From: Candidatus Moranbacteria bacterium GW2011_GWE2_36_40
Lineage (GTDB): Bacteria > Patescibacteriota > Minisyncoccia > Moranbacterales > GWC2-37-73
Length of the DNA: 19,037 nt
NCBI GenBank assembly: GCA_000991645.1
Contig: LBRX01000014.1
Span: 1 to 19,037 of the forward strand
Reading direction: 5' to 3'
The position numbers and the translations under genes were made by a program. Every line of letters begins with the position of its first letter. The first letter of the stretch is position 1. Below the pieces are notes generated by a model. The model saw only the letters and a list, made by a program, of their open reading frames with translations, had not been told where the DNA came from and made no database searches. Shown here piece after piece: positions 13,230-18,899 of the stretch.

Positions 13230-13257
13230 TTGCTCAAAACCTCTTATTTGGTATAAT
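13230..13257 (+). promoter_or_regulatory. Promoter of the RecB-like nuclease gene
   Basis: TTGCTC and a perfect TATAAT are separated by 16 bases. The leader of about 115 nt consists mainly of the palindromic repeat 13274-13370, so the mRNA 5' end would be strongly folded. Confidence 0.6.
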
Positions 13258-13273
13258 GAATCATAAATCATCA

Positions 13274-13370
13274 TGTCATTTCGAGTGAAGCGTAGCGGAA
13301 TCGAGAAATCTGGGCTCAGATCCTTCGACTTCGCTTCGACCTATCGGTCTCAGCTACGCTCAGGATGACA
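13274..13370. repeat. Dispersed repeat with TGTCAT/ATGACA ends, copy B
   Basis: This 97-bp unit begins TGTCATTTCGAG and ends CTCAGGATGACA. It shares the ATCTGGGCTCAGAT core with copy A (9812-9932) and has further internal complementarity (GCGTAGC against GCTACGC). It ends ten bases before the nuclease start codon, within its probable leader. Confidence 0.7.
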
Positions 13371-13380
13371 TTTTATATCT

Positions 13381-14547
13381 ATGAGACTTTCCTATTCAGC
13401 TCTTGAAACATTTCAAAATTGCAGCTTGAAATATAAATTTCAAAATATCGACAAAATTAAGGAGCCCAAGAGCAAGGAGGCTGTTTTTGGAACCTTGATT
13501 CATGGCACGATGAAATTCATTCACAATCCTTCTCTGCTGCCACCGAAATTGGAAGATGCTTTGGATTATTTTTCTAAAAATTGGAATAGCGACGTTTTTG
13601 AAGATGAACTTGAAGAGCGCAGTGCTTTTTCAATGGGCGTGGCAATGATTCAACAATATTATAAGAATAATATTGTTTCTGAATATAATATTGTTGATTT
13701 AGAAAGTCGTTTTGCAATTGAAATAAATGATCCCAAGAGTGGAGCTAACCCCAGTGAACTACCGGGTAAAGTTCACGGGGCAAGCCATATCATTTCTGGT
13801 ATTATTGATCGTATTGATAAAACAGAAGATGGCTATGAAATCATTGATTACAAAACAACCAAAAAAATGCCTTCACAAGACAAGGTGGACAATGATTTAC
13901 AGTTGTCGGTTTATTTGAACGCATTTTTGGCTCGCTACCCAAAAGAAGCTGCAAATCTGGATAAGATTACCGTTAGCCTTTATTATCTCAAGCACGGCGT
14001 GAAATTGAGCTCTACGCGCACTCTAGAACAGCTCAAAAACGCCAACCAACTTTTTCTAGATGTTATTGCGGAAATTGAAAAAGGAATTTTCGTGCCCAAT
14101 GTTACTCCACTTTGCGATTGGTGCGGCTTTCAAAAAATTTGTCCAATGTGGAAGCACAAATTCAAGGAGGAGAGAAAAATTGATAGTGAAGAAATTAACA
14201 CTGCTATTGGCGATTATATTAATCTAAAATCAGCGATTGCTTCTACAAAAACTCAGTTTGCCCAGTTGCAAGAAAAAATAACAAAGTATATGGAACAAGA
14301 AGGTGTTGAAAGAGTTTTTTCTGATGAAGGCATTATCGCTCAAACACTGCGCAAGACCTATAAATACGATGAAAAACAATTGCGTGATATTTTGGAGCCT
14401 CTGGATAAATGGGAGTCAGTCTTGAAAGTAGATGGCATCGCACTGAAAAATATTATGAGTGTGTTGCCGGTCAGCACCCGACAGGATGTTGAACGCAGCC
14501 GCGTTTTGGACAAAGAAAGCAAGAGTTTGACTATCAAGAAGAAATGA
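13381..14547 (+). CDS. PD-(D/E)XK nuclease, RecB/Cas4-like, with Fe-S cysteines
   Basis: The 388-aa protein has the RecB-family nuclease motifs in order. They are SYSALETFQNCSLKYKF (Cys14), GTLIHG (His41), GIIDRID (Asp143), EIIDYKTTK (Asp156 and Lys158) and LQLSVYLNAF (Gln174, Tyr178). After it come Cys245, Cys248 and Cys254 in CDWCGFQKICPMW. The one-plus-three cysteine layout matches the [4Fe-4S] clusters of AddB, Cas4 and related nucleases. A helical C-terminal part of about 130 residues follows and is not part of the minimal nuclease. No helicase motifs or cas genes are nearby, so it is a stand-alone DNA-processing enzyme, probably for repair or recombination. ATG 13381 lacks an SD. The family is certain; the exact role is not. 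Confidence 0.9.
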   Translation: MRLSYSALETFQNCSLKYKFQNIDKIKEPKSKEAVFGTLIHGTMKFIHNPSLLPPKLEDALDYFSKNWNSDVFEDELEERSAFSMGVAMIQQYYKNNIVSEYNIVDLESRFAIEINDPKSGANPSELPGKVHGASHIISGIIDRIDKTEDGYEIIDYKTTKKMPSQDKVDNDLQLSVYLNAFLARYPKEAANLDKITVSLYYLKHGVKLSSTRTLEQLKNANQLFLDVIAEIEKGIFVPNVTPLCDWCGFQKICPMWKHKFKEERKIDSEEINTAIGDYINLKSAIASTKTQFAQLQEKITKYMEQEGVERVFSDEGIIAQTLRKTYKYDEKQLRDILEPLDKWESVLKVDGIALKNIMSVLPVSTRQDVERSRVLDKESKSLTIKKK

Positions 14548-14556
14548 TTTAAGCTA

Positions 14557-14562
14557 TATAAT
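14557..14562 (+). promoter_or_regulatory. -10 element before the small membrane protein pair
   Basis: A perfect TATAAT lies 42 bases before ATG 14605 and just after the nuclease stop. I do not find a good -35 at the right spacing, so the pair may also be read through from the nuclease gene. Confidence 0.4.
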
Positions 14563-14604
14563 CTTCTTTAAAAACTAAATCAAACCCTATTTGGAGGTGT
14601 CATT

Positions 14605-15003
14605 ATGTCTGGAAAAATGCTACCAAAAAAACGAGGATCAAAAAAACATCTTGAAAAAATAACTAGCGCTGCGGAAAAAAGACAAATTGATCGTGAAATT
14701 TTTTGTCAAGAAATGAAACTTAGATATAAAAAGATATTGATTTCTAATTATCCCTTGTTAGTGGCATTATTTCTTTTGGTTGCAGTACTATGCTGGGCAA
14801 CAAATAGCTTTGGAATTCTTCTCGTTGCCCTTATTTGTTTTTATTTTATAATTCTAATGCATCATCAACAACGAATAAGTAAGAGTGAAAAAAATCTTCA
14901 CGCAAATGATTACCAGCTTACTGCTGCAGTTATGACAATGTGTAGTGTTATTGGCGTTTTGGTTACTATTGGACTTTTGTCTGCTGTATACTTTTTAAAC
15001 TAA
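14605..15003 (+). CDS. Small membrane protein (132 aa), unknown function
   Basis: A very basic cytoplasmic N-terminus of about 47 residues (KKRGSKKHLEK, EKRQIDREIF) is followed by two adjacent hydrophobic segments (about 49-64 and 67-84). A polar loop with HHQQRISKSEKN comes next, then a last segment (about 106-130). The count is three membrane helices. The SD GGAGG at 14593-14597 is well placed. The stop is followed within two bases by the SD of a 41-aa membrane protein, so the two are translated from one message. No known family is recognised. The basic tail could bind nucleic acid or lipid head groups (speculative). Confidence 0.75.
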   Translation: MSGKMLPKKRGSKKHLEKITSAAEKRQIDREIFCQEMKLRYKKILISNYPLLVALFLLVAVLCWATNSFGILLVALICFYFIILMHHQQRISKSEKNLHANDYQLTAAVMTMCSVIGVLVTIGLLSAVYFLN

Positions 15004-15016
15004 GGAGGAATTGATC

Positions 15017-15142
15017 ATGAAAAAGGATTTTTTGAAGAATATTTTTGGCTACTGCTTGTTACCCCTATTGTTCGTTTTATTTATATTATACATCTGGTTC
15101 CCTAATGATGAAGACGAGGAGGATTACGAAGATATTTCTTGA
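15017..15142 (+). CDS. 41-aa single-pass membrane microprotein with acidic tail
   Basis: The frame begins at ATG 15017 behind the strongest SD of the window (AAGGAGGA, 15003-15010) and ends at TGA 15140-15142. The product is MKKDFLKNIFGY, then a hydrophobic stretch from CLLPLLFV to LYIWFP, then a very acidic tail with NDEDEEDYED. It has one membrane helix with Lys inside and an acidic end outside by the positive-inside rule. A good terminator follows. The tight coupling to the basic three-helix protein suggests the two form a complex, which is inference. It is short enough to be missed by routine gene calling. Confidence 0.75.
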   Translation: MKKDFLKNIFGYCLLPLLFVLFILYIWFPNDEDEEDYEDIS

Positions 15143-15159
15143 TTAAATTAGTGTTGCAA

Positions 15160-15197
15160 AAAGCCGGTCATCATCAGATGGTTCGGCTTTGTTTTTT
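15160..15197 (+). terminator. Terminator of the small membrane protein pair
   Basis: AAAGCCG pairs with CGGCTTT, with an inner CATC/GATG stem, followed by G and six Ts. It lies 17 bases after the microprotein stop. Confidence 0.85.
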
Positions 15198-15232
15198 GTA
15201 TATTTGTAATCGATTTGTAATTCTGTAGAATA

Positions 15233-15943
15233 TTAAAATTTCAAATATTTTTCCCAATATTCGTACAGTGCTTTTGTGGCTTGCAAATCCCCAACGTTAT
15301 ATTTTGCAATGTCGAGAAATCTTTTTTCTTTAAAAAGTTGCCCCACATCATCGCCAGAAATCCCATCTTCCTTAGGGCTCTTGATGCCAAAAGCCTTGCT
15401 CCAGAGATGCAAGTTTCCTTTACGACGAACTGCGCCATAAAAAGTGAGTTGATCAAGCAGATCAATATGCTTGGCATTTTGTGGCTGGCTTGAAAGATAG
15501 CGATTAGCCATTAAATTCTTAGTCGGGCGTATTTCGTTGATGGCGCTTCTGACAAATAAAAAAGGCACATCAAATGTGCGTCCATTAAAACTGACAAATT
15601 CATCATACTTCTCAGCCAAGTTCCAAAATTGCTGAAGCATTTCTTTCTCGCCCAAAACTCTAAATTTTATATTTCCATCCTCATGATCAGAAACGCTGTC
15701 GTCTGGCGCTTGAAAATATACTGCACCCTTATCTTTTTCCACGTCATATACTCCAATAGCCACAATTTGTCCTGTAAGCGGAGAAAAACAAAGTCCATTT
15801 TTCATTTCTGCTAATTCTTTTTCGTATTCTTCGTCTGAAGATGATTCTTTTTTAATCCAACGCGTAAGCACTTCCTGTGAAGTTTCATCCAGCAAGTTAA
15901 AATCGGCGCCTTTTGTTTCAATGTCAAATACTAGTTTACTCAT
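15233..15943 (-). CDS. DEDDy-type 3'-5' exonuclease, PolB-exonuclease-like
   Basis: The 236-aa protein is a stand-alone DEDDy exonuclease of the PolB-proofreading-like family. Exo I is FDIET with Asp7 and Glu9; Exo II is FNGRTFDVPFL with Asp125; Exo III is YNVGDLQAT with Tyr215 and Asp219. An acidic insert (SSSDEEYEKELAEM) lies between Exo I and II. It likely removes nucleotides from 3' ends of DNA or RNA in repair or turnover; no polymerase is attached. A perfect TATAAT lies seven bases before the ATG with no SD, so the mRNA is probably leaderless. The gene is convergent with the small membrane protein pair. Confidence 0.9.
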   Translation of the reverse strand: MSKLVFDIETKGADFNLLDETSQEVLTRWIKKESSSDEEYEKELAEMKNGLCFSPLTGQIVAIGVYDVEKDKGAVYFQAPDDSVSDHEDGNIKFRVLGEKEMLQQFWNLAEKYDEFVSFNGRTFDVPFLFVRSAINEIRPTKNLMANRYLSSQPQNAKHIDLLDQLTFYGAVRRKGNLHLWSKAFGIKSPKEDGISGDDVGQLFKEKRFLDIAKYNVGDLQATKALYEYWEKYLKF

Positions 15944-15950
15944 ACTATCT

Positions 15951-15956
15951 ATTATA
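15951..15956 (-). promoter_or_regulatory. -10 element of the DEDDy exonuclease (leaderless start)
   Basis: TATAAT on the minus strand ends seven bases before ATG 15943, so the expected first transcribed base is at or next to the A of the start codon. No convincing -35 is visible. Confidence 0.55.
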
Positions 15957-15973
15957 TCATCAATTCTTACAAT

Positions 15974-16012
15974 AAAAAAACACTATCTGGATTTTGCAAA
16001 ATCTAGATAGTG
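15974..16012 (-). terminator. Terminator of the TAG-interrupted small gene
   Basis: On the minus strand CACTATCT and AGATAGTG enclose the palindrome GATTTTGCAAAATC, followed directly by seven Ts. It is a strong intrinsic terminator, about 25 bases past the small gene's final stop and upstream of the exonuclease start. Confidence 0.85.
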
Positions 16013-16037
16013 ATTAACATTGTGCAAACAAGGGATT

Positions 16038-16268
16038 TTAATGAAAAAATCTTCGTTCCTCAACAACTCTTGCAAGTACCTGGTCCAAAACAGTTTTTTG
16101 AGAAACTTTTTTGAGCCTTTTAATTGCTGAGAATGTAGGAACATTTGGCTGCTTGATGGATCGGACATATTTTCTTTTTAGCCTCCCATGTTCAATCCAT
16201 GATATTTCCTAAATGTCATCGAGAATATTTTTACAACAAGCTAATACTTTTTTTGTTAAAACACTCAT
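16038..16268 (-). pseudogene. Small gene interrupted by an in-frame TAG at codon 20
   Basis: Behind a good promoter (TAGACA-16-TATAAT) and a strong SD (GAGGGGGTG, seven bases before ATG 16268), the frame reads MSVLTKKVLACCKNILDDI and meets TAG at 16209-16211. The same frame then stays open for 56 codons (EISWIEHGRLKRKYVRSI ... LARVVEERRFFH) to TAA at 16038, and a strong terminator follows. The whole would be 76 codons of basic, helical, protein-like sequence. The stop could be a recent nonsense mutation (CAG to TAG restores Gln), a sequencing error, or programmed readthrough. A different frame (15983-16168) is also open but ends inside the terminator hairpin and looks less natural. It is divergent from the histidine kinase. 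The family is unknown. Confidence 0.6.
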
Positions 16269-16318
16269 GATGCACCCCCTCTAAAGATTGTTAAAGTAGT
16301 AGAAATCATCGTATCTTG

Positions 16319-16346
16319 ATTATAGCCCTAAATATCTTTTTGTCTA
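16319..16346 (-). promoter_or_regulatory. Promoter of the TAG-interrupted small gene
   Basis: On the minus strand TAGACA (5 of 6) and a perfect TATAAT are separated by 16 bases. The leader to ATG 16268 would be about 44 nt and contains the SD. Confidence 0.65.
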
Positions 16347-16378
16347 TTGCCATCTAAAATGAGAGTGTGCATAATTGC

Positions 16379-16407
16379 TTGACATAAATTTAATAGTATG
16401 TCAGAAT
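16379..16407 (+). promoter_or_regulatory. Histidine kinase promoter with overlapping palindrome
   Basis: A perfect TTGACA (16379-16384) has a weak -10 (CAGAAT) at 17 bases. TGACATA (16380-16386) and TATGTCA (16397-16403) are perfect 7-bp arms, 10 bases apart, covering the -35 and spacer. This looks like an operator for a dimeric regulator of the kinase. Confidence 0.5.
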
Positions 16408-16458
16408 ATTTTCTCATGTAACTTAAAAAATAAATAAAATATAAAGGCGAGGTGTGAA

Positions 16459-17535
16459 ATGGAAAAAGACATGTTTGAATCATGGGTTAACAGCACAACA
16501 GACTCTGTTTTTTACAAGATGTTTGATGGGAAAGATTTCAGATATAGATTTGTAAATAAAGTAAAAGCTGACAGATTCAGAACTACTCCAGAAGAAATGT
16601 TTAAAAAGACAAATTCTGATTTTATGTCAGCTAAAGATGCTGAAATTGCTTACGAGGAAGATATGCGAGCTTACAATGGAGAGACGATTAATTGTATTAA
16701 AAAAATTGTCCACATTGATGGTCGTGTTGAATTTTCAAGCATTGTTAAGTCGCAATGGAAAGATTCCAGGGGTAATGTTTTTGGCATACTAGGAACAGCC
16801 AGGGATGTGACAAGACAAATGGAAATTGAAGAATGCATGCGCACTTATTTTTCTGAAACAATCCATAGCTTGAAAACAAAATACATTGGGTATCAAGTAT
16901 TGCGTTTAATTGCTAATGGAAGATATGGCGCGATACCAAACACAGTAAAGACAAGATTGGATGGTATAACTTGTTCTTTTTCTGATGTTGAAAACATGCT
17001 CATAGAAGCCCTTGCCAGAGTTAAGTCCTTGGGTTTTGAAGAAAAAAAACTTGGACTTGATGAGGCCCCAGTTGATGTTGGTTTGCAGATCATTGATAAG
17101 GTGCTTTCCAGTTTTGCTTCAGAAATTGAAGAAAAAAATATTTTCATTGACAACACTTATGGCTCAATTCCTGAAAAACAAGTGTTTTTGAAAATAAATG
17201 CTACAGCATTATATTCAATTTTTGAAAACCTCATCAGTAATGCAATAAAGTATGTGCAATTTGGAGGGGTAATTGCCATCGGATATATAATTAAAGATGG
17301 TAAAATTATTTTCAATGTTTATAATAATGGCCCCGGTATTTCTGAGGAATTCCAACGAAATGGATTATTTGAAAAATTTCAGCGCGATGAAGGAACCCAG
17401 AATCTGGCAGAAGGAACTGGTATAGGATTGTACCATGCCAAAAAAATGGCTGAATTGCTTGGTGGAAGCTTAATACATGAGCCAACCAATGATAATCATC
17501 CAAATTTTCTTTTAACATTGCCAATCATTTCTTAA
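16459..17535 (+). CDS. Soluble PAS-domain sensor histidine kinase
   Basis: The 358-aa protein has no membrane segment. Residues 12-120 form a PAS/PAC sensor domain (SVFYKMFDGKDFRYRFVN ... GRVEFSSIVKSQW ... GILGTARDVT). The dimerisation/phosphoacceptor region has His136 in SETIHSLKTKYIG, recalling the H-x-L-K-T-P box but with Lys in place of Pro. The ATPase domain is complete: N box FENLISNAIKYV (Asn257, Asn261), G1 NNGPGI and G2 GTGIGLYHAKKMAE. It should autophosphorylate in response to a cytoplasmic or redox signal. No response regulator is adjacent, so it is an orphan here. The SD GAGGTG lies five bases before the ATG. It is divergent from the TAG-interrupted small gene and ends in a strong terminator. 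Confidence 0.92.
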   Translation: MEKDMFESWVNSTTDSVFYKMFDGKDFRYRFVNKVKADRFRTTPEEMFKKTNSDFMSAKDAEIAYEEDMRAYNGETINCIKKIVHIDGRVEFSSIVKSQWKDSRGNVFGILGTARDVTRQMEIEECMRTYFSETIHSLKTKYIGYQVLRLIANGRYGAIPNTVKTRLDGITCSFSDVENMLIEALARVKSLGFEEKKLGLDEAPVDVGLQIIDKVLSSFASEIEEKNIFIDNTYGSIPEKQVFLKINATALYSIFENLISNAIKYVQFGGVIAIGYIIKDGKIIFNVYNNGPGISEEFQRNGLFEKFQRDEGTQNLAEGTGIGLYHAKKMAELLGGSLIHEPTNDNHPNFLLTLPIIS

Positions 17536-17573
17536 AAAAAGCTCTGCGCGAGAACCATCGTGCAGAGCTTTTT
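17536..17573 (+). terminator. Terminator of the histidine kinase gene
   Basis: AAAAAGCTCTGC and GCAGAGCTTTTT form a perfect 12-bp stem, with CGA/TCG pairing inside the loop region. It starts right after the stop codon and is symmetrical enough to act on both strands. Confidence 0.9.
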
Positions 17574-17582
17574 AATTTTTTG

Positions 17583-17620
17583 AAAAAGAAAAAGGCGGCA
17601 AATCTTAAAGATCTGCCGCC
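17583..17620 (-). terminator. Terminator of the structured RNA
   Basis: On the minus strand GGCGGCA and TGCCGCC pair, extended inside by ATC/GAT, and are followed by TTTTTCTTTTTC. The plus strand lacks a T-run, which fixes the RNA's orientation. Confidence 0.88.
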
Positions 17621-17890
17621 CGTGTACCTTAGCATCAGTGAAATCAAATTTCGCTCGCCGCTACTTTCTGATGACAGACTTCAACTGATTGTAACCAAGG
17701 GCCACTGGTTGCCAAGCTTTCCCAAAGCACAAACTGCAACAGAACTTTTTCTGAAACAGTTACTCCCGATTCTCTCATGGGAAATTGCATTTGTAGCTTT
17801 GGCATCTGCAGATTCCGCCTTTCTGGGTGCACGACAGGGATTCAACCTGTCGCCGAACAATATCGCAGACACTTATATACTGTTCCGGTT
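17583..17890 (-). ncRNA. Structured non-coding RNA of about 310 nt, class unknown
   Basis: On the minus strand this segment has its own promoter (17897-17925) and ends in a strong terminator. Between them there is no good gene but a chain of hairpins. In plus coordinates these are: 17881-17888 with 17853-17860; CGACAGG/CCTGTCG around a 7-nt loop (17832-17852); AACTG/CAGTT enclosing CAGAA/TTCTG with a symmetrical internal loop (17732-17761); GCTTT/AAAGC (17716-17728); AACCA/TGGTT (17693-17710); ATCAGT/ACTGAT (17634-17689). The last stem encloses AGUAGCGGCGAGCGAA (17650-17665), identical to a highly conserved segment of bacterial 23S rRNA. It is not tmRNA, RNase P or SRP RNA by their hallmark sequences. 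It lies just downstream of UMP kinase. Confidence 0.7.
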
Positions 17891-17896
17891 GATCAT

Positions 17897-17925
17897 ATAT
17901 TATTACAAATAAAACATAGTGTCAA
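17897..17925 (-). promoter_or_regulatory. Promoter of the structured RNA
   Basis: A perfect TTGACA is followed after 17 bases by TAATAT (4 of 6) on the minus strand. The expected start is near 17890, where the first hairpin of the RNA begins. It lies 21 bases after the UMP kinase stop. Confidence 0.6.
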
Positions 17926-17945
17926 TCAAATTATCCTGATATAAA

Positions 17946-18638
17946 CTAGCATATTGTCGTTCCCACAAATTTCTCCCCATCCAAATATTTCTGAAAATTG
18001 TTCATTTTCTTTCCGTTTAAAATTGCAACTTCAATTCCCTCTTTGGCTGCCATTTTGGAAGCTATTGGGTCAAACGGAACATTAGAGCCGGGATCCCAAG
18101 TTTCGCCGACTATTTTTTGAAAATCATTCCAATTTATTTCCTTGATTCTTTTGGCGTCTTTGTGTTTCTTTGGATCTTTATCACAAACGTAATCAATATT
18201 GGAAAGGTTGGCAATTTTTTTAACATCAAAATGTTTAGCAAGCAGCACTGCAATATAATCAGTAGAATTCCCAGGTTTATATCCAGCAGCCACCAAAACT
18301 GACTCCTTGGCTTTCAAGAAACTTTCCAGGTCATAGGGATTTTTGTTAATCGTTGGATGTGCATGTTTTTTAAAAATAGTTCGGATGAAGTGCGCGTTCA
18401 TGCGTGTGGCATGAATCCCAATCCAATCTTTGTCTTCGTCATCAATATCACCCACTTTTGCCCCAGCTTCAATATATTTTCTGGCAGTCTTTCCGCCACC
18501 AGTAATTATAATAAAACGAAAACCCTTGGCAATTCCATCTTCAATAACTTTCTTGAACTGCTTCACAAATTTCCAATCAATTTCTTCCGGTACAATTAAT
18601 GAACCACCAAGTGAAATAACAATTGTTTTTTTATTCAT
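17946..18638 (-). CDS. pyrH: UMP kinase, archaeal-type PyrH
   Basis: The 230-aa protein is an amino-acid-kinase-fold enzyme that phosphorylates UMP to UDP with ATP in pyrimidine nucleotide synthesis. Landmarks are ISLGGSLIVPEEID (8-21), TGGGKTARKYIE (46-57), GIHATRMNA (74-82) and GYKPGNSTDYIAVLLAKHF (119-137). The block NLSNIDYVCDKDPKKHKDAK (144-163) and SNVPFDPIASKMA follow. The wording matches the archaeal-type PyrH subfamily more than the usual bacterial hexamer, a type often seen in Patescibacteria. The start is the Met of MNKKTIVISLGG at 18638. A longer frame to 18782 runs through a palindromic repeat and its extra 48 residues are spurious. No SD. The structured RNA follows downstream. 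Confidence 0.92.
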   Translation of the reverse strand: MNKKTIVISLGGSLIVPEEIDWKFVKQFKKVIEDGIAKGFRFIIITGGGKTARKYIEAGAKVGDIDDEDKDWIGIHATRMNAHFIRTIFKKHAHPTINKNPYDLESFLKAKESVLVAAGYKPGNSTDYIAVLLAKHFDVKKIANLSNIDYVCDKDPKKHKDAKRIKEINWNDFQKIVGETWDPGSNVPFDPIASKMAAKEGIEVAILNGKKMNNFQKYLDGEKFVGTTIC

Positions 18639-18697
18639 AAATATGTTTGATAAATTAATTACGAATTCAGACTCTTTTCCACATTTCTTTTTTCCAT

Positions 18698-18783
18698 TGT
18701 CATTCCCGTGAAAACGGGAATCCAGGACTGAGCCAGACTTATGTGCGAACCTGGATCCCGGATCTGCTGTCCGGGACGACATG
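18698..18783. repeat. GTCATTCCCG-type palindromic repeat upstream of pyrH
   Basis: The unit begins TGTCATTCCCG and ends CGGGACGACA. ATTCCC-GTGAAAAC-GGGAAT (18702-18721) is a perfect hairpin with the same 6-8-6 layout as the Neisseria dRS3 repeat. GGATCCCGG near 18752-18760 is a second palindromic block. It is the same family as 12242-12399 and mimics an N-terminal extension of UMP kinase. Confidence 0.7.
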
Positions 18784-18899
18784 ATTACATATCGATTTTT
18801 TAACGCTCATCACTCGTTTTTCGCCTACGTACTTCATATGGTGCAGGGGGAATGCGGGATGCATGTCTGACTTACTTTATAACTTTATAAACTTTTTTA

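Noticed and set aside
13047..13256. 69-codon frame overlapping the Cys-rich gene
   Set aside because: It has no SD, and it runs through the terminator and the next promoter.
15983..16168. 61-codon minus-strand frame MSDPSSSQMF...
   Set aside because: Its SD is too far away (about 14 bases) and its stop falls inside the terminator stem. The overlapping frame with the TAG has the better start signals and composition.
17832..17852. tRNA T-arm (5-bp stem with TTGAATC loop) on the minus strand
   Set aside because: The T-loop lacks C56, there is no matching acceptor stem, D-arm or anticodon arm, and the stem is 7 bp long. It is better seen as a hairpin of the larger RNA.
17583..17890. tmRNA, RNase P RNA or SRP RNA
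   Set aside because: I found no tRNA-like ends or tag frame, no GAGGAAAGTCC-type RNase P core and no SRP GGAAG/GCAG tetraloop region.
17580..17912. Protein-coding frames of 60-110 codons on both strands over the structured RNA
   Set aside because: They cross hairpins and the terminator, lack SD or family features, and no frame is clearly favoured.
18639..18782. 48-residue N-terminal extension of UMP kinase
   Set aside because: It is translated from the GTCATTCCCG-type repeat; the kinase fold begins at MNKKTIVISLGG.
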